From assembly GCF_008710275.1 (NCBI RefSeq), contig NZ_VYQE01000001.1:558001-622000 (forward strand): DNA of 64,000 bases, read 5' to 3'. Position numbers and translations under genes: made by a program. Positions 52,514-60,734 of this stretch are shown here, in pieces (positions within the stretch are counted from its first letter, which is position 1; each line of letters begins with the position of its first letter). This stretch comes from Histidinibacterium aquaticum. Lineage in GTDB: Bacteria > Pseudomonadota > Alphaproteobacteria > Rhodobacterales > Rhodobacteraceae. The notes beneath the pieces were generated by a model that did no database searches, was not told where the DNA came from, and was given only the letters and a program-made list of their open reading frames with translations.

Positions 52514-54766
52514 ATGGCGGTCCAGTTCGAAAGCGAAAGCCGCAAGCTTCTCGGACGTTTGCGGGACACGATGGCCGAGGACGCCGCCGGCCAGGCGCGC
52601 CTCGACAAGATCGTGCACCTGATCGCCCACTCGATGGGGGCGGAGGTCTGCTCGATCTACCTGTTCCGTGACCCCGACACGCTCGAGCTTTGCGCGACCG
52701 AGGGCCTTGAGCAGGAGGCCGTGCACCAGACGCGGATGCGCCTGGGCGAGGGTCTCGTCGGCCGCGTCGCGCGGTCCAAGCGGCTGATCAACACTCCCGA
52801 CGCCCCGGCGGAACGCGGATTCCGCTACATGCCGGAGACCGGCGAGGAGCGGTTCTCGTCCTTCTGCGGCGTGCCGATCCAGCGCCTCGGCGAGGCCCTG
52901 GGCGTGCTCGTCGTGCAGTCCAAGGAACAGCGCAAGTTCACCGCCGACGAGGTCTACGCCCTCGAGGTCGTGGCCATGGTGCTGGCCGAGATGACCGAGC
53001 TCGGCGCCTTCGTCGGCGAGGGCGCCGCGATGGAGGCCCGCCACCAGCAGCCGGTGCTGTTCCGCGGCGTCGTCGGCCAGGAGGGCGCGGTCGAGGGCCG
53101 GGTCTACCTGCACGAGCCCCGCGTCACCGTCACCAACCCCGTCAGCGACGACCCCGACCGCGAGCTGGAGCGCCTGACCGAGGCGATCGAGCGCCTGCGG
53201 GTGTCAGTCGACGACCTGCTCGAGTCCAGCATGGCGGTCGACGCTGAGCAGAAGCAGGTCTTCGAGGCCTACCGCATGTTCGCGAACTCCCGGTCGTGGC
53301 TGCGCCGGATGGAGGCCGACATCGCCAACGGCCTGACCGCCGAGGCCGCCGTCGAGAAAGAACAGTCGCTCGCCCGGACCCGAATGAACCAGGCGCAGGA
53401 CCCCTACCTGCGTGACCGGCTGCACGATCTCGACGACCTCTCGAACCGCCTGCTGCGCATCCTCACCGGACAGGGCCGGGACACCGGGGCGGAGATGCCC
53501 GAAAACCCGATCCTCGTGGCCCGCAACATCGGCCCCGGCGAGTTGCTGGAATACGGCAAGACTATCCGCGGCATCGTGCTGGAGGAGGGGTCGGTCGGCA
53601 GCCACGCCGCAATCGTCGCCCGCGCCTGGGCGATTCCGCTGGTGATCCGCGCCAGCCGCATCACGACCGAGGCGCTGAACGGCGACCCGATCCTGGTGGA
53701 CGGCGAACAGGGCGTGGTGCATCTGCGTCCCGACGACAGCGTGCAGAATGCCTTCCGCGACAAGATCGCCATGAAGGCCCGCGCGCAGGAGCGTTACGCC
53801 TCGATCCGGGACGAACCCGCCGAGGCGCTCTGCGGCACGCGGATCTCGCTGCAGATGAACGCAGGCCTCATGGCCGACCTGCCCTCCCTGCCCTCCTCGG
53901 GCGCCGAGGGGGTGGGCCTTTTCCGCACCGAGCTGCAGTTCCTGATCCGCAACCAGATGCCCCGCCGGGCCGAGCTCTCGGCGCTCTACTCGAGGGTCAT
54001 GGACGCCGCGGGCGGCAAGCGCGTCGCCTTCCGCACGCTCGACATCGGGTCGGACAAGGTGCTTCCCTACATGAAGCCCAACGAGGAGCCGAACCCGGCC
54101 CTCGGTTGGCGGGCGATCCGGGTCGGGCTCGACAAGCCGGGCGTCCTCCGGATGCAGCTGCAGGCCCTGATCCGCGCCGCCGCGGGCCGGCGGCTGACGG
54201 TGATGTTCCCCTTCATCGCCCAGCTCGCCGAGTTCCGCGACGCCCGCGCCGAGTTCGACAAGGCGATGGAGCGCGAGAGGATCCTCGGCCATCCCCTGCC
54301 CGAGGTGGTCGAGGTCGGCGCGATGCTGGAGACCCCCTCGCTCGGCTATGCGCCGGACATCTTCTACGACGAGGTCGATTTCCTGTCCGTGGGCGGCAAC
54401 GACCTCAAGCAGTTCTTCTTCGCCGCCGACCGCGAAAACGAGCGGGTCCGGCGGCGCTACGACACGCTCAACGTCTCGTTCCTGCGGTTCCTGCAGCAGG
54501 TCATCGACCGGTGCGAGGCGCATGGCACGCCGCTCTCCTTCTGCGGGGAGGACGCCGGCCGGCCGATCGAGGCCCTCTGCCTGGCCGCCATGGGTTTCCG
54601 CACGCTGTCGATGCGCCCGGCCTCCATCGGGCCGGTGAAGCACATGCTGCGCCGCTGCAATCTCCGGGAGGTCCGCGAAGTCATCGAGGACGCCGCCGCG
54701 CGCGGTGAGCAGTCGGTGCGCGAGCCGGTCATGGCCTATCTCGCCGAGCAGGGATGGGCGAACTGA
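52514..54766 (+). CDS. ptsP: PTS-Ntr enzyme I (PEP-protein phosphotransferase with GAF)
   Basis: A 750-residue EI-Ntr. N-terminal GAF sensor domain (about residues 20-165: LIAHSMGAEVCSIYLFRDPD), helical HPr-binding domain (about 180-330), phosphohistidine domain with the phosphorylated His364 in GSVGSHAAIVARAW, and a PEP-binding TIM barrel (about 420-750: EGVGLFRTELQFLIRNQMPR; LDIGSDKVLPYM; MFPFIAQLAEF; FLSVGGNDLKQFFFAADREN; SFCGEDAGR). It passes phosphate from PEP to NPr in the nitrogen PTS. Position after lysC is common in this group. It is convergent with soxG. Confidence 0.95.
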   Translation: MAVQFESESRKLLGRLRDTMAEDAAGQARLDKIVHLIAHSMGAEVCSIYLFRDPDTLELCATEGLEQEAVHQTRMRLGEGLVGRVARSKRLINTPDAPAERGFRYMPETGEERFSSFCGVPIQRLGEALGVLVVQSKEQRKFTADEVYALEVVAMVLAEMTELGAFVGEGAAMEARHQQPVLFRGVVGQEGAVEGRVYLHEPRVTVTNPVSDDPDRELERLTEAIERLRVSVDDLLESSMAVDAEQKQVFEAYRMFANSRSWLRRMEADIANGLTAEAAVEKEQSLARTRMNQAQDPYLRDRLHDLDDLSNRLLRILTGQGRDTGAEMPENPILVARNIGPGELLEYGKTIRGIVLEEGSVGSHAAIVARAWAIPLVIRASRITTEALNGDPILVDGEQGVVHLRPDDSVQNAFRDKIAMKARAQERYASIRDEPAEALCGTRISLQMNAGLMADLPSLPSSGAEGVGLFRTELQFLIRNQMPRRAELSALYSRVMDAAGGKRVAFRTLDIGSDKVLPYMKPNEEPNPALGWRAIRVGLDKPGVLRMQLQALIRAAAGRRLTVMFPFIAQLAEFRDARAEFDKAMERERILGHPLPEVVEVGAMLETPSLGYAPDIFYDEVDFLSVGGNDLKQFFFAADRENERVRRRYDTLNVSFLRFLQQVIDRCEAHGTPLSFCGEDAGRPIEALCLAAMGFRTLSMRPASIGPVKHMLRRCNLREVREVIEDAAARGEQSVREPVMAYLAEQGWAN

Positions 54767-55126
54767 GCGCAGCGTACGCACCGGTCACCGCCTCTTAACC
54801 GTCCTCTGGCAGGGTGGCCCACGGTTGACCCGCGGCCGGCTGTGCCGGTCGTGCCATATGGAGACTCTCGTGGCTGCCGGCCCCCTCGCGGGGCAGGTCC
54901 CTGCGCGCTCCGACCTTGGGGGGGATGGCATCCCTCCACGGCCCGCCCGCCAGAGATACGATACGGAGACGATCCGCGGCCCCCGCCGCATCAGCCCGGC
55001 GCCCATGAGGCGACCCGGGCCGGAGGCGCGTGCGTCGGGTGCGTTTCCAACGCACCGCCGCACCAGACACCGCCACGCCGTGGGGTGCGTTCTCCGGACG
55101 CACCGCCAGGCCAAACGACTCGCGCC
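54767..55126. other. 360-base intergenic region between convergent ptsP and soxG
   Basis: No gene could be supported here. Open frames that cross it are long GC-rich readings without start sites or domain features. It contains two related hairpins (see 55038-55104). The remainder is unstructured GC-rich sequence with no promoter-like hexamers that I could pick out. Confidence 0.6.
55038..55104. repeat. Tandem GGTGCGT hairpin pair
   Basis: GGTGCGTT-TCC-AACGCACC (55038-55056, 8-bp stem) and GGTGCGT-TCTCCGG-ACGCACC (55084-55104, 7-bp stem) share stem sequence and the TCC in the loop. They resemble short GGTGCGT/ACGCACC palindromes that I recall as frequent in Rhodobacteraceae intergenic DNA. 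Position between convergent genes suggests a transcription end signal. Confidence 0.55.
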
Positions 55127-55660
55127 CTACCCCCGGGCGGCCACCGATCGTGCCGCGCGCTCGACCTCCTCGACGAAGGTCCCCGCCATGGAGCGGAAGA
55201 CCATCACCTCGAAGCCCTCCCCCACCCGCGTTACGCTCGCCGACATGTGGCCCACGAGCGTTCGCGCCGTGGCATCGGCGCCGAAGGCCTGTTCCGAGAG
55301 GTCCACCGGTACCAGCCGCGCCAGCACCTCGCGCACCGTCGGCCCCTCCAGCGCCGCCACTGCCCAGCCGTCGGAGACATCGGTCACGGCTGCCCCGGGG
55401 ATCTCCGGCGGGACGGCCCCGACAAGGAACGCCTGCCCCGGCCCGACCGAGACCAGCCGACCCGACGCACCACCGGTCCACCGGTTCGGCGCCGGCCAGT
55501 CGAACCCCGCCGCGCCCAGCGCCTCCGCGGTGCCCTCCAGTCCCGAACGGTAGGGCGCGATCCAGTGCACCGGGCCCGGATCGACCTCGGTCACCCGCAG
55601 CGAGCCCACCTCGCGCGGCAGCAGCCCTGCGAAGGGTGAGAGGGGCGACAGCTTAACCAC
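55127..55660 (-). CDS. soxG: Sarcosine oxidase gamma subunit
   Basis: A 177-residue SoxG, a short GcvT-like folate-binding-fold subunit of heterotetrameric sarcosine oxidase, a cytosolic complex that oxidises N-methylglycine to glycine and 5,10-methylenetetrahydrofolate. Landmarks: SLRVTEVDPGPVHWIAPYRS, DVSDGWAVAALEGPTVREVL, ARLVPVDLSEQAF. GTG 55660 is chosen; it overlaps the soxA stop by eight bases. The longer in-frame reading upstream lies inside soxA. Last gene of the operon. Confidence 0.9.
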   Translation of the reverse strand: MVKLSPLSPFAGLLPREVGSLRVTEVDPGPVHWIAPYRSGLEGTAEALGAAGFDWPAPNRWTGGASGRLVSVGPGQAFLVGAVPPEIPGAAVTDVSDGWAVAALEGPTVREVLARLVPVDLSEQAFGADATARTLVGHMSASVTRVGEGFEVMVFRSMAGTFVEEVERAARSVAARG

Positions 55661-58574
55661 GGACCAGTTTCCCCTCGGGGTCGTAAGCCACCGGATCCCC
55701 CACCTCGCAGAGAACCTCGACACCGCGCAGGTGATCGACCAGCTTCACCGTCTCCCCATGCCTCGAGCGCCCGCGCGCGAGGAACCCCATCGCCAGCGTC
55801 GTCCCGAGCGTGGGCGAATAGGCGGCAGAGGTCACATGCCCCTCCGCCGCCTCCCGCACGGCAGCCGCGTCGGGCGCAAAGAGGAAGGCGCCCGGCGGCA
55901 GGGCCGCCACCGCCCCCACCGGGCGCAGGCCCACGAGCTGGGGACGGTCCTCGTCAAGCAGCCCCTCCCGCATGGCGGCGGCGCGGCCGATGAAGTCCGG
56001 CTTCGAGAGCATACGCTGCATCCCCAGGTCGAAGGCCGTCACCCGCCCGTCGATTTCGGCATGGGTGAGGAAACCCTTCTCGATCCGCAGGACGTTGAGC
56101 GCCTCCATCCCGTAGGGCCCGCCGCCCCAGCCCTCCGCCTGCGCCAGCAGCAGCCGCCAGAGCGACGCGCCGTAGCGCGCGGGCACGGCAATCTCGTAGC
56201 CCTGCTCGCCGGAGAAGGAGATCCGGAAGAGCCGTCCGTCCACGCCCCCGATCCCGACCGGACCGCATGACATGAAGGGCCAACGCTCGGCATCCATCTC
56301 CTCGTCGAGCAGCGAGGCCACCACCCCCCGCGCCTCGGGACCCGCGACCGCGAACTGCGCCCAGTGCTCGGTGACCGAGGTCAGCCGCACATCCATCTCC
56401 GGCCGCAGCACCTGCGCGGCGTAGTCCATGTGCGCCATCACCAGACCGGCTGCGGCGGTGGTGGTCGTCACGAGGTACCGATCCGAACCGAGGCAGGCCA
56501 CGGTCCCGTCGTCCATGACGTGCCCGTCCTCGCGCAGCATGATCCCGTAGCGCACCCGCCCGGGTTTCAGGCTGCCCATGCGGTTGGCGTAGACATAGTC
56601 GAGGAAAGCCGCCGCGTCCGGGCCCTGCACTTCGATCTTGCCCAGCGTCGAGACGTCGGCCACCCCCACCGACCCGCGCACCATGGCGACTTCCCGGTCG
56701 CAGGCTTCGCGCCAGGCCTTCTCGCCCGCCTTCGGGAAGTAGGCCGCACGGTACCAGAGCCCGGCCTCGACCATGGGCGCGCCGCGCGACCGCACCGCGG
56801 CATCGGAGGTCGTCCGGCGCACCGGCGCGAAGCCCTCCCGCTCGCCCCCCGCGCCCATCGCGGCGATGGAAACCGGCGTGTAGGGCGGGCGGAAGGTGGT
56901 CGTGCCGGTCTCGGGAATGCTGCGCCCCGTGGCGTCGGCCAGCACCGCGAGCGCCGCGACGTTCGAGGTCTTGCCCTGGTCGGTGGCCATGCCCTGCGTC
57001 GTGTAGCGCTTCATATGCTCGACCGAGCGGAAGTTCTCGGCGGCCGCCCCCGCCACGTCCTTGACCGTCACGTCGTTCTGCATGTCGAGCCAGGCGCGCC
57101 GCTTGCCCGGCACATGCCAGAGCGCGGCGATGCGGTAGGGATCGTCCTCTGCCTCCGGCAGCTCGGTCCGCGTGGCGTCGAAGCCCAGAGCCTCCAGCAC
57201 CTCCGCCGCCACCGCGGCGCCGTCTTCCAGGCAGGCCCGGGTGGAGAAGCGCCCCCGCGCCGCGCCTGCGACTGCGAGCCCCGGCACCGCACCCTCCGGC
57301 GGCAGGAAGGCCAGCCGCGCCTCGTCCCAGACCGGGCGCGCGCCCATGTGGCAGGTCAGGTGAACGGAGGGGTTCCAGCCGCCCGACACGGCGAGGCAGT
57401 CGGTCGGGATCTCCCGCGTGCCGCCGGCATGGGTGACGGTAACCGAGCGCAGCCCCAGCCGCCCCCGGGTTCCGGTGACCCGGCCCGAGGTATAGACCGG
57501 CCAGTCGCCCTCGGGCGCCGAGTCCCGGCTGTCGACCACCCCGGCGACCGTCACCCCTGCCGCCGCGAGATCGCGGGCGGTGCGGTGCGCGTCGTCGTTG
57601 TTGGCGAAGAGCGTGACCCGCTGTCCCGGTGCGACGCCCCACCGGTTGAGATAGGTGCGCACGGCCGAGGCCGTCATGATCCCCGGCCGGTCGTTGTCGG
57701 CGAAGGCCACGGGCCGCTCTATCGCGCCCGCGCAGAGAACCGCCCGCCGCGCCGCGATCCGCCAGAAGCACTCCGGCGGCAGGTCCGCGCGCGGCGCCGC
57801 GTGCAGGCCGACGCGCTCCAGCGCGCCGTAGGTCCCCTGGTCGTAGGCCCCGGTCACCGTGGTGCGCGGCATGAGCCGGACGTTGGGCAGCGCCGCGAGC
57901 TCTGCCAGCACCCCGTCTGCCCAGGCGTGACCCGGACCCCCGTCGATCTCGTGGGTCTCCGACAGGAGCCGCCCGCCCATGCGGGCCTCCTCGTCGGCCA
58001 GGATCACCCGCGCGCCCGCCCGGCCCGCCGTCAGCGCCGCCATGAGACCGGCGGGACCCGCCCCGATCACCAGCAGGTCGCAGAAGGCGAAGGCCTTCTC
58101 CGAGGCCTGCTCCGGCGGCTCTCCCGAGAGGTGGCCGAGACCTGCCGCCCGGCGGATCATCGGCTCGTAGACCCTCTCCCAGAAGCCGCGGGGCCACATG
58201 AAGGTCTTGTAGTAGAACCCCGCGCCCAGCAGTGGCCAGGCGAGATCGTTGACCGCCATGAGATCGCGCGACAGGGCGGGCCAGGAGTTCTGGCTGCGCG
58301 CCCGGAAGCCATCCCAGATCTCCTGCATCGTGGCACGCACGTTGGGGCGCTGCCGCCCCCGGCGGCCCACGGTAACCAGCGCATTGGGCTCCTCGGACCC
58401 GGCCGTCAGGATGCCCCGGGGGCGGTGGTACTTGAAGGACCGGCCCATCAGGCGCACGCCGTTGGCCAGCAGCGTCGCCGCCAGGGTCTCGCCGGTCCGC
58501 GCGTCGTAGGGCTTGCCGTCGAAGTAGACCTCCGCCGGCGGTCCCTCGTGAAGGCCGCGACCGGGGAGCCTCAC
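55653..58574 (-). CDS. soxA: Sarcosine oxidase alpha subunit
   Basis: A 973-residue subunit. N-terminal part has the 2Fe-2S-like ferredoxin-fold region of SoxA (EVYFDGKPYDARTGETLAAT, RSFKYHRPRGILTAG), a dinucleotide-binding domain (LLVIGAGPAGLMAALTAGRA), a second FAD/NAD segment, and a C-terminal GcvT-type tetrahydrofolate domain (about residues 600-970: EVQGPDAAAFLDYVYANRMG; ALNVLRIEKGFLTHAEIDG). It binds NAD and folate and forms the complex with B, D and G. GTG start overlaps the soxD stop (GTGA). Length fits the family (about 965-1000). Confidence 0.95.
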   Translation of the reverse strand: MRLPGRGLHEGPPAEVYFDGKPYDARTGETLAATLLANGVRLMGRSFKYHRPRGILTAGSEEPNALVTVGRRGRQRPNVRATMQEIWDGFRARSQNSWPALSRDLMAVNDLAWPLLGAGFYYKTFMWPRGFWERVYEPMIRRAAGLGHLSGEPPEQASEKAFAFCDLLVIGAGPAGLMAALTAGRAGARVILADEEARMGGRLLSETHEIDGGPGHAWADGVLAELAALPNVRLMPRTTVTGAYDQGTYGALERVGLHAAPRADLPPECFWRIAARRAVLCAGAIERPVAFADNDRPGIMTASAVRTYLNRWGVAPGQRVTLFANNDDAHRTARDLAAAGVTVAGVVDSRDSAPEGDWPVYTSGRVTGTRGRLGLRSVTVTHAGGTREIPTDCLAVSGGWNPSVHLTCHMGARPVWDEARLAFLPPEGAVPGLAVAGAARGRFSTRACLEDGAAVAAEVLEALGFDATRTELPEAEDDPYRIAALWHVPGKRRAWLDMQNDVTVKDVAGAAAENFRSVEHMKRYTTQGMATDQGKTSNVAALAVLADATGRSIPETGTTTFRPPYTPVSIAAMGAGGEREGFAPVRRTTSDAAVRSRGAPMVEAGLWYRAAYFPKAGEKAWREACDREVAMVRGSVGVADVSTLGKIEVQGPDAAAFLDYVYANRMGSLKPGRVRYGIMLREDGHVMDDGTVACLGSDRYLVTTTTAAAGLVMAHMDYAAQVLRPEMDVRLTSVTEHWAQFAVAGPEARGVVASLLDEEMDAERWPFMSCGPVGIGGVDGRLFRISFSGEQGYEIAVPARYGASLWRLLLAQAEGWGGGPYGMEALNVLRIEKGFLTHAEIDGRVTAFDLGMQRMLSKPDFIGRAAAMREGLLDEDRPQLVGLRPVGAVAALPPGAFLFAPDAAAVREAAEGHVTSAAYSPTLGTTLAMGFLARGRSRHGETVKLVDHLRGVEVLCEVGDPVAYDPEGKLVRG

Positions 58575-58825
58575 GACCCGGGCTCCCGCGCGGGCCGGGA
58601 CTCCGCCACCGCGTGGGTCGCCGTGTTCCGGGTCACGCTCAGCCAGCTGCCGCAGGGGCCGTGATACCAGAGATCCCGCGTCTCCCCGGCCGGGTTCCGT
58701 CGCAGGTGCAGGTAGGCCTCCCAGTCCGGCCCCCAGTCCGGCCCCTCGGGCAGCGGCAGGTCCGCACCCTTGTAGGTGAACTCGCGCAGATCGCGCTCAC
58801 CGCAGTGAGGACAGGGCAGTCTCAT
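58571..58825 (-). CDS. soxD: Sarcosine oxidase delta subunit
   Basis: An 84-residue zinc-binding SoxD. CPHCGERDL (Cys5, Cys8), then H55 and C58 in YHGPC provide the zinc ligands; the first Cys pair and the later His/Cys spacing are like those of other SoxD proteins, with a slightly shorter H-to-C gap than the usual HxxxC. It sits 60 bases downstream of the lipoprotein gene stop. Translationally coupled to soxA. Confidence 0.92.
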   Translation of the reverse strand: MRLPCPHCGERDLREFTYKGADLPLPEGPDWGPDWEAYLHLRRNPAGETRDLWYHGPCGSWLSVTRNTATHAVAESRPAREPGS

Positions 58826-58884
58826 TCGGGCGCGTCAGACCCTCGTGAGCGGAGCGGGGGTGGAAGGCACGGCGTGGCGTCCCA

Positions 58885-59331
58885 TCAGGCGCAACTGTCG
58901 ACGGTCACGTCGCCGACGAGCGCATCGTCCGAGCCCAGGAAGCGCACGCGCAGCCGGTTGCCCGAGGCGAAGAAGGTGCGCGCGTTGTCGTCGGCGCAAA
59001 AGCCTTCGAGCAGGGCGTTGGTGAAGGTCGGCCCGACCTCGGCGCGATCCTCCTCGGAGAGATCGGCGCCGGGGAATGACAGGCCGAACTCCGCGGTCAC
59101 GAGCTGGCCCTCGGCCACGGCGGAGCGCAGCTGGAGCCCGCTCTCGGCCAGGACGTCGGCGCGGGCGTTCAGCCGAGCGGCCACGGTCCGGGCCTGCGCC
59201 GCCGGATCGGCGGCGGCGGGGGCTGAGGCCGGCACGGCTGCGGTCGTGGCGGGAGTCGCGACCCGGTCCATCCCCTGCCCGCAGCCCGCGAGCGTGAGGG
59301 CGAGAAGGGCGGTAAGCGCAATCGGTTTCAT
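58885..59331 (-). CDS. Hypothetical lipoprotein inside the sox operon
   Basis: A 148-residue lipoprotein with the lipobox LAGC (ALTALLALTLAGCGQG, Cys17), an Ala/Pro/Thr-rich tether (ATPATTAAVPASAPAAADPA) and a small globular part (SAVAEGQLVTAEFGLSFPGA; LEGFCADDNARTFFASGNRL; VGDVTVDSCA). Two more cysteines could form a disulfide. No family recognised. GGAG is spaced well before the ATG. It interrupts the usual soxB-soxD adjacency and is on the same strand, so it is probably co-transcribed. Confidence 0.75.
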   Translation of the reverse strand: MKPIALTALLALTLAGCGQGMDRVATPATTAAVPASAPAAADPAAQARTVAARLNARADVLAESGLQLRSAVAEGQLVTAEFGLSFPGADLSEEDRAEVGPTFTNALLEGFCADDNARTFFASGNRLRVRFLGSDDALVGDVTVDSCA

Positions 59332-59361
59332 GTCGATCTCCGGTCTGTGTCCGCTTCGCGG

Positions 59362-60615
59362 TCAGTGAAGGTTGTGCTGGGCACCCGTGCCCTCCTCGTC
59401 CATCAGGCCCCTGCCGGTCGCGAAGCGGTCCAGCCGCATCCGCGCGGCGCTCTCGTGCGGCCGATCCTGCGCGATCAGGTGGGCGAAGGCAAAGCCCGAT
59501 CCGGGCACCGCCTTGAAGCCGCCGTAGCACCAGCCGGCGTCGAGGTAGAGGCCCTCGACGGGCGTCCGGTCGATGATCGGCGAGCCGTCGGGCGTCATGT
59601 CCATGATCCCGCCCCAGGAGCGCAGGACCTTGGCCTGCCCGATCATCGGCATGAGGGTCATGGCGGCCTCCATGACATGCTCGACCCGCGGAAGGTTCCC
59701 GCGCGCGGCGTAGGAGGCGTAGAAATCGAGGTCGCCGCCGAAGACCAGCCCGCCCTTGTCGGACTGGCTGATGTAGAAGTGGCCCATGCCGAAGCTCACG
59801 ACCTGGTCGATGCAGGGCTTGAGCCCCTCGGTCACGAAGGCCTGCAGGACGTGGCTCTCGATCGGCAGGCGCAGGCCCGCCATCTCGGCCACCTGCGAGG
59901 ACCGTCCGGCGACCACGATGCCAACCTTCTTCGCCTTGATCGCGCCGCGCGTGGTCTGGACGCCGGTGACGCGGCCGCCCTCCACGTCGATACCCGTGAC
60001 TTCGCAGTTCTGCACGAGGTCCACGCCCCGCCGGTCGGCGGCGCGGGCATAGCCCCAGGCCACCGCGTCGTGCCGGGCGGTGCCGCCGCGCGGGTGGTAG
60101 AGCCCGCCGTAGATCGGGAAGCGGCCCTGCTCGAAGTCGAGGTAGGGCAGGTGTTTCCGCACGCCCTCGCGGTCCAGCAGCACCGCGTCGTCGCCCTGGT
60201 TGATCATCGCGTTGCCGCGCCGGGCGAAGGCGTCGCGCTGGCCGTCGGAGTGGAACAGGTTGATGAGCCCGCGCTGCGAGTGCATCACGTTGTAGTTCAG
60301 GTCCTGCTCGAGCCCCTCCCAGAGCTTCAGCGAGTGCGAATAGAACTCCGAGTTGCCCGGCAGGAAGTAGTTGGCGCGCACGATGGTCGTGTTCCGGCCC
60401 ACGTTGCCGCCGCCGAGATACCCCTTCTCCAGCACCGCGACGCTGCGCGCGCCGTGCTCCTTCGCGAGGTAGTAGGCGGTGGCGAGGCCGTGCCCGCCGC
60501 CGCCGATGATGACGATGTCGTACTCGGACTTCGGCTCCGGGTCGCGCCAGACGGGCCGCCAACCGGCATTGCCGGTGAGCGCCTCGCGTATGATCCGCCA
60601 TCCCGAATAGGCCAT
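59362..60615 (-). CDS. soxB: Sarcosine oxidase beta subunit
   Basis: A 417-residue flavoprotein subunit that oxidises sarcosine. The FAD-binding Rossmann motif IIGGGGHGLATAYYLAKEHG (residues about 36-55) opens the DAO-type fold, followed by GYLGGGNVGRNTTIVRANYF (the FMN-linking region of the family), and C-terminal LRSWGGIMDMTPDGSPIIDR and GWCYGGFKAVPGSGFAFAH. Length is typical. First gene of the operon, 119 bases after the dehydrogenase gene. Confidence 0.96.
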   Translation of the reverse strand: MAYSGWRIIREALTGNAGWRPVWRDPEPKSEYDIVIIGGGGHGLATAYYLAKEHGARSVAVLEKGYLGGGNVGRNTTIVRANYFLPGNSEFYSHSLKLWEGLEQDLNYNVMHSQRGLINLFHSDGQRDAFARRGNAMINQGDDAVLLDREGVRKHLPYLDFEQGRFPIYGGLYHPRGGTARHDAVAWGYARAADRRGVDLVQNCEVTGIDVEGGRVTGVQTTRGAIKAKKVGIVVAGRSSQVAEMAGLRLPIESHVLQAFVTEGLKPCIDQVVSFGMGHFYISQSDKGGLVFGGDLDFYASYAARGNLPRVEHVMEAAMTLMPMIGQAKVLRSWGGIMDMTPDGSPIIDRTPVEGLYLDAGWCYGGFKAVPGSGFAFAHLIAQDRPHESAARMRLDRFATGRGLMDEEGTGAQHNLH

Positions 60616-60734
60616 CGACCGGTCCCCTCTCCTGGCCAGCCTATCCCCTCGCGGGGCGGTGGCAATGGCCTGCGGCGGTCAATCGCCGCCGGGAAGGGGG
60701 CCGACGTCGCGCGCCGCGCGGAGGAGGCCCTGCG

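Noticed and set aside
54705-55656. Overlapping open frames in the ptsP-soxG gap
   Set aside because: Arginine/proline-rich readings without start signals, domains or signal peptides; partly antisense to soxG.
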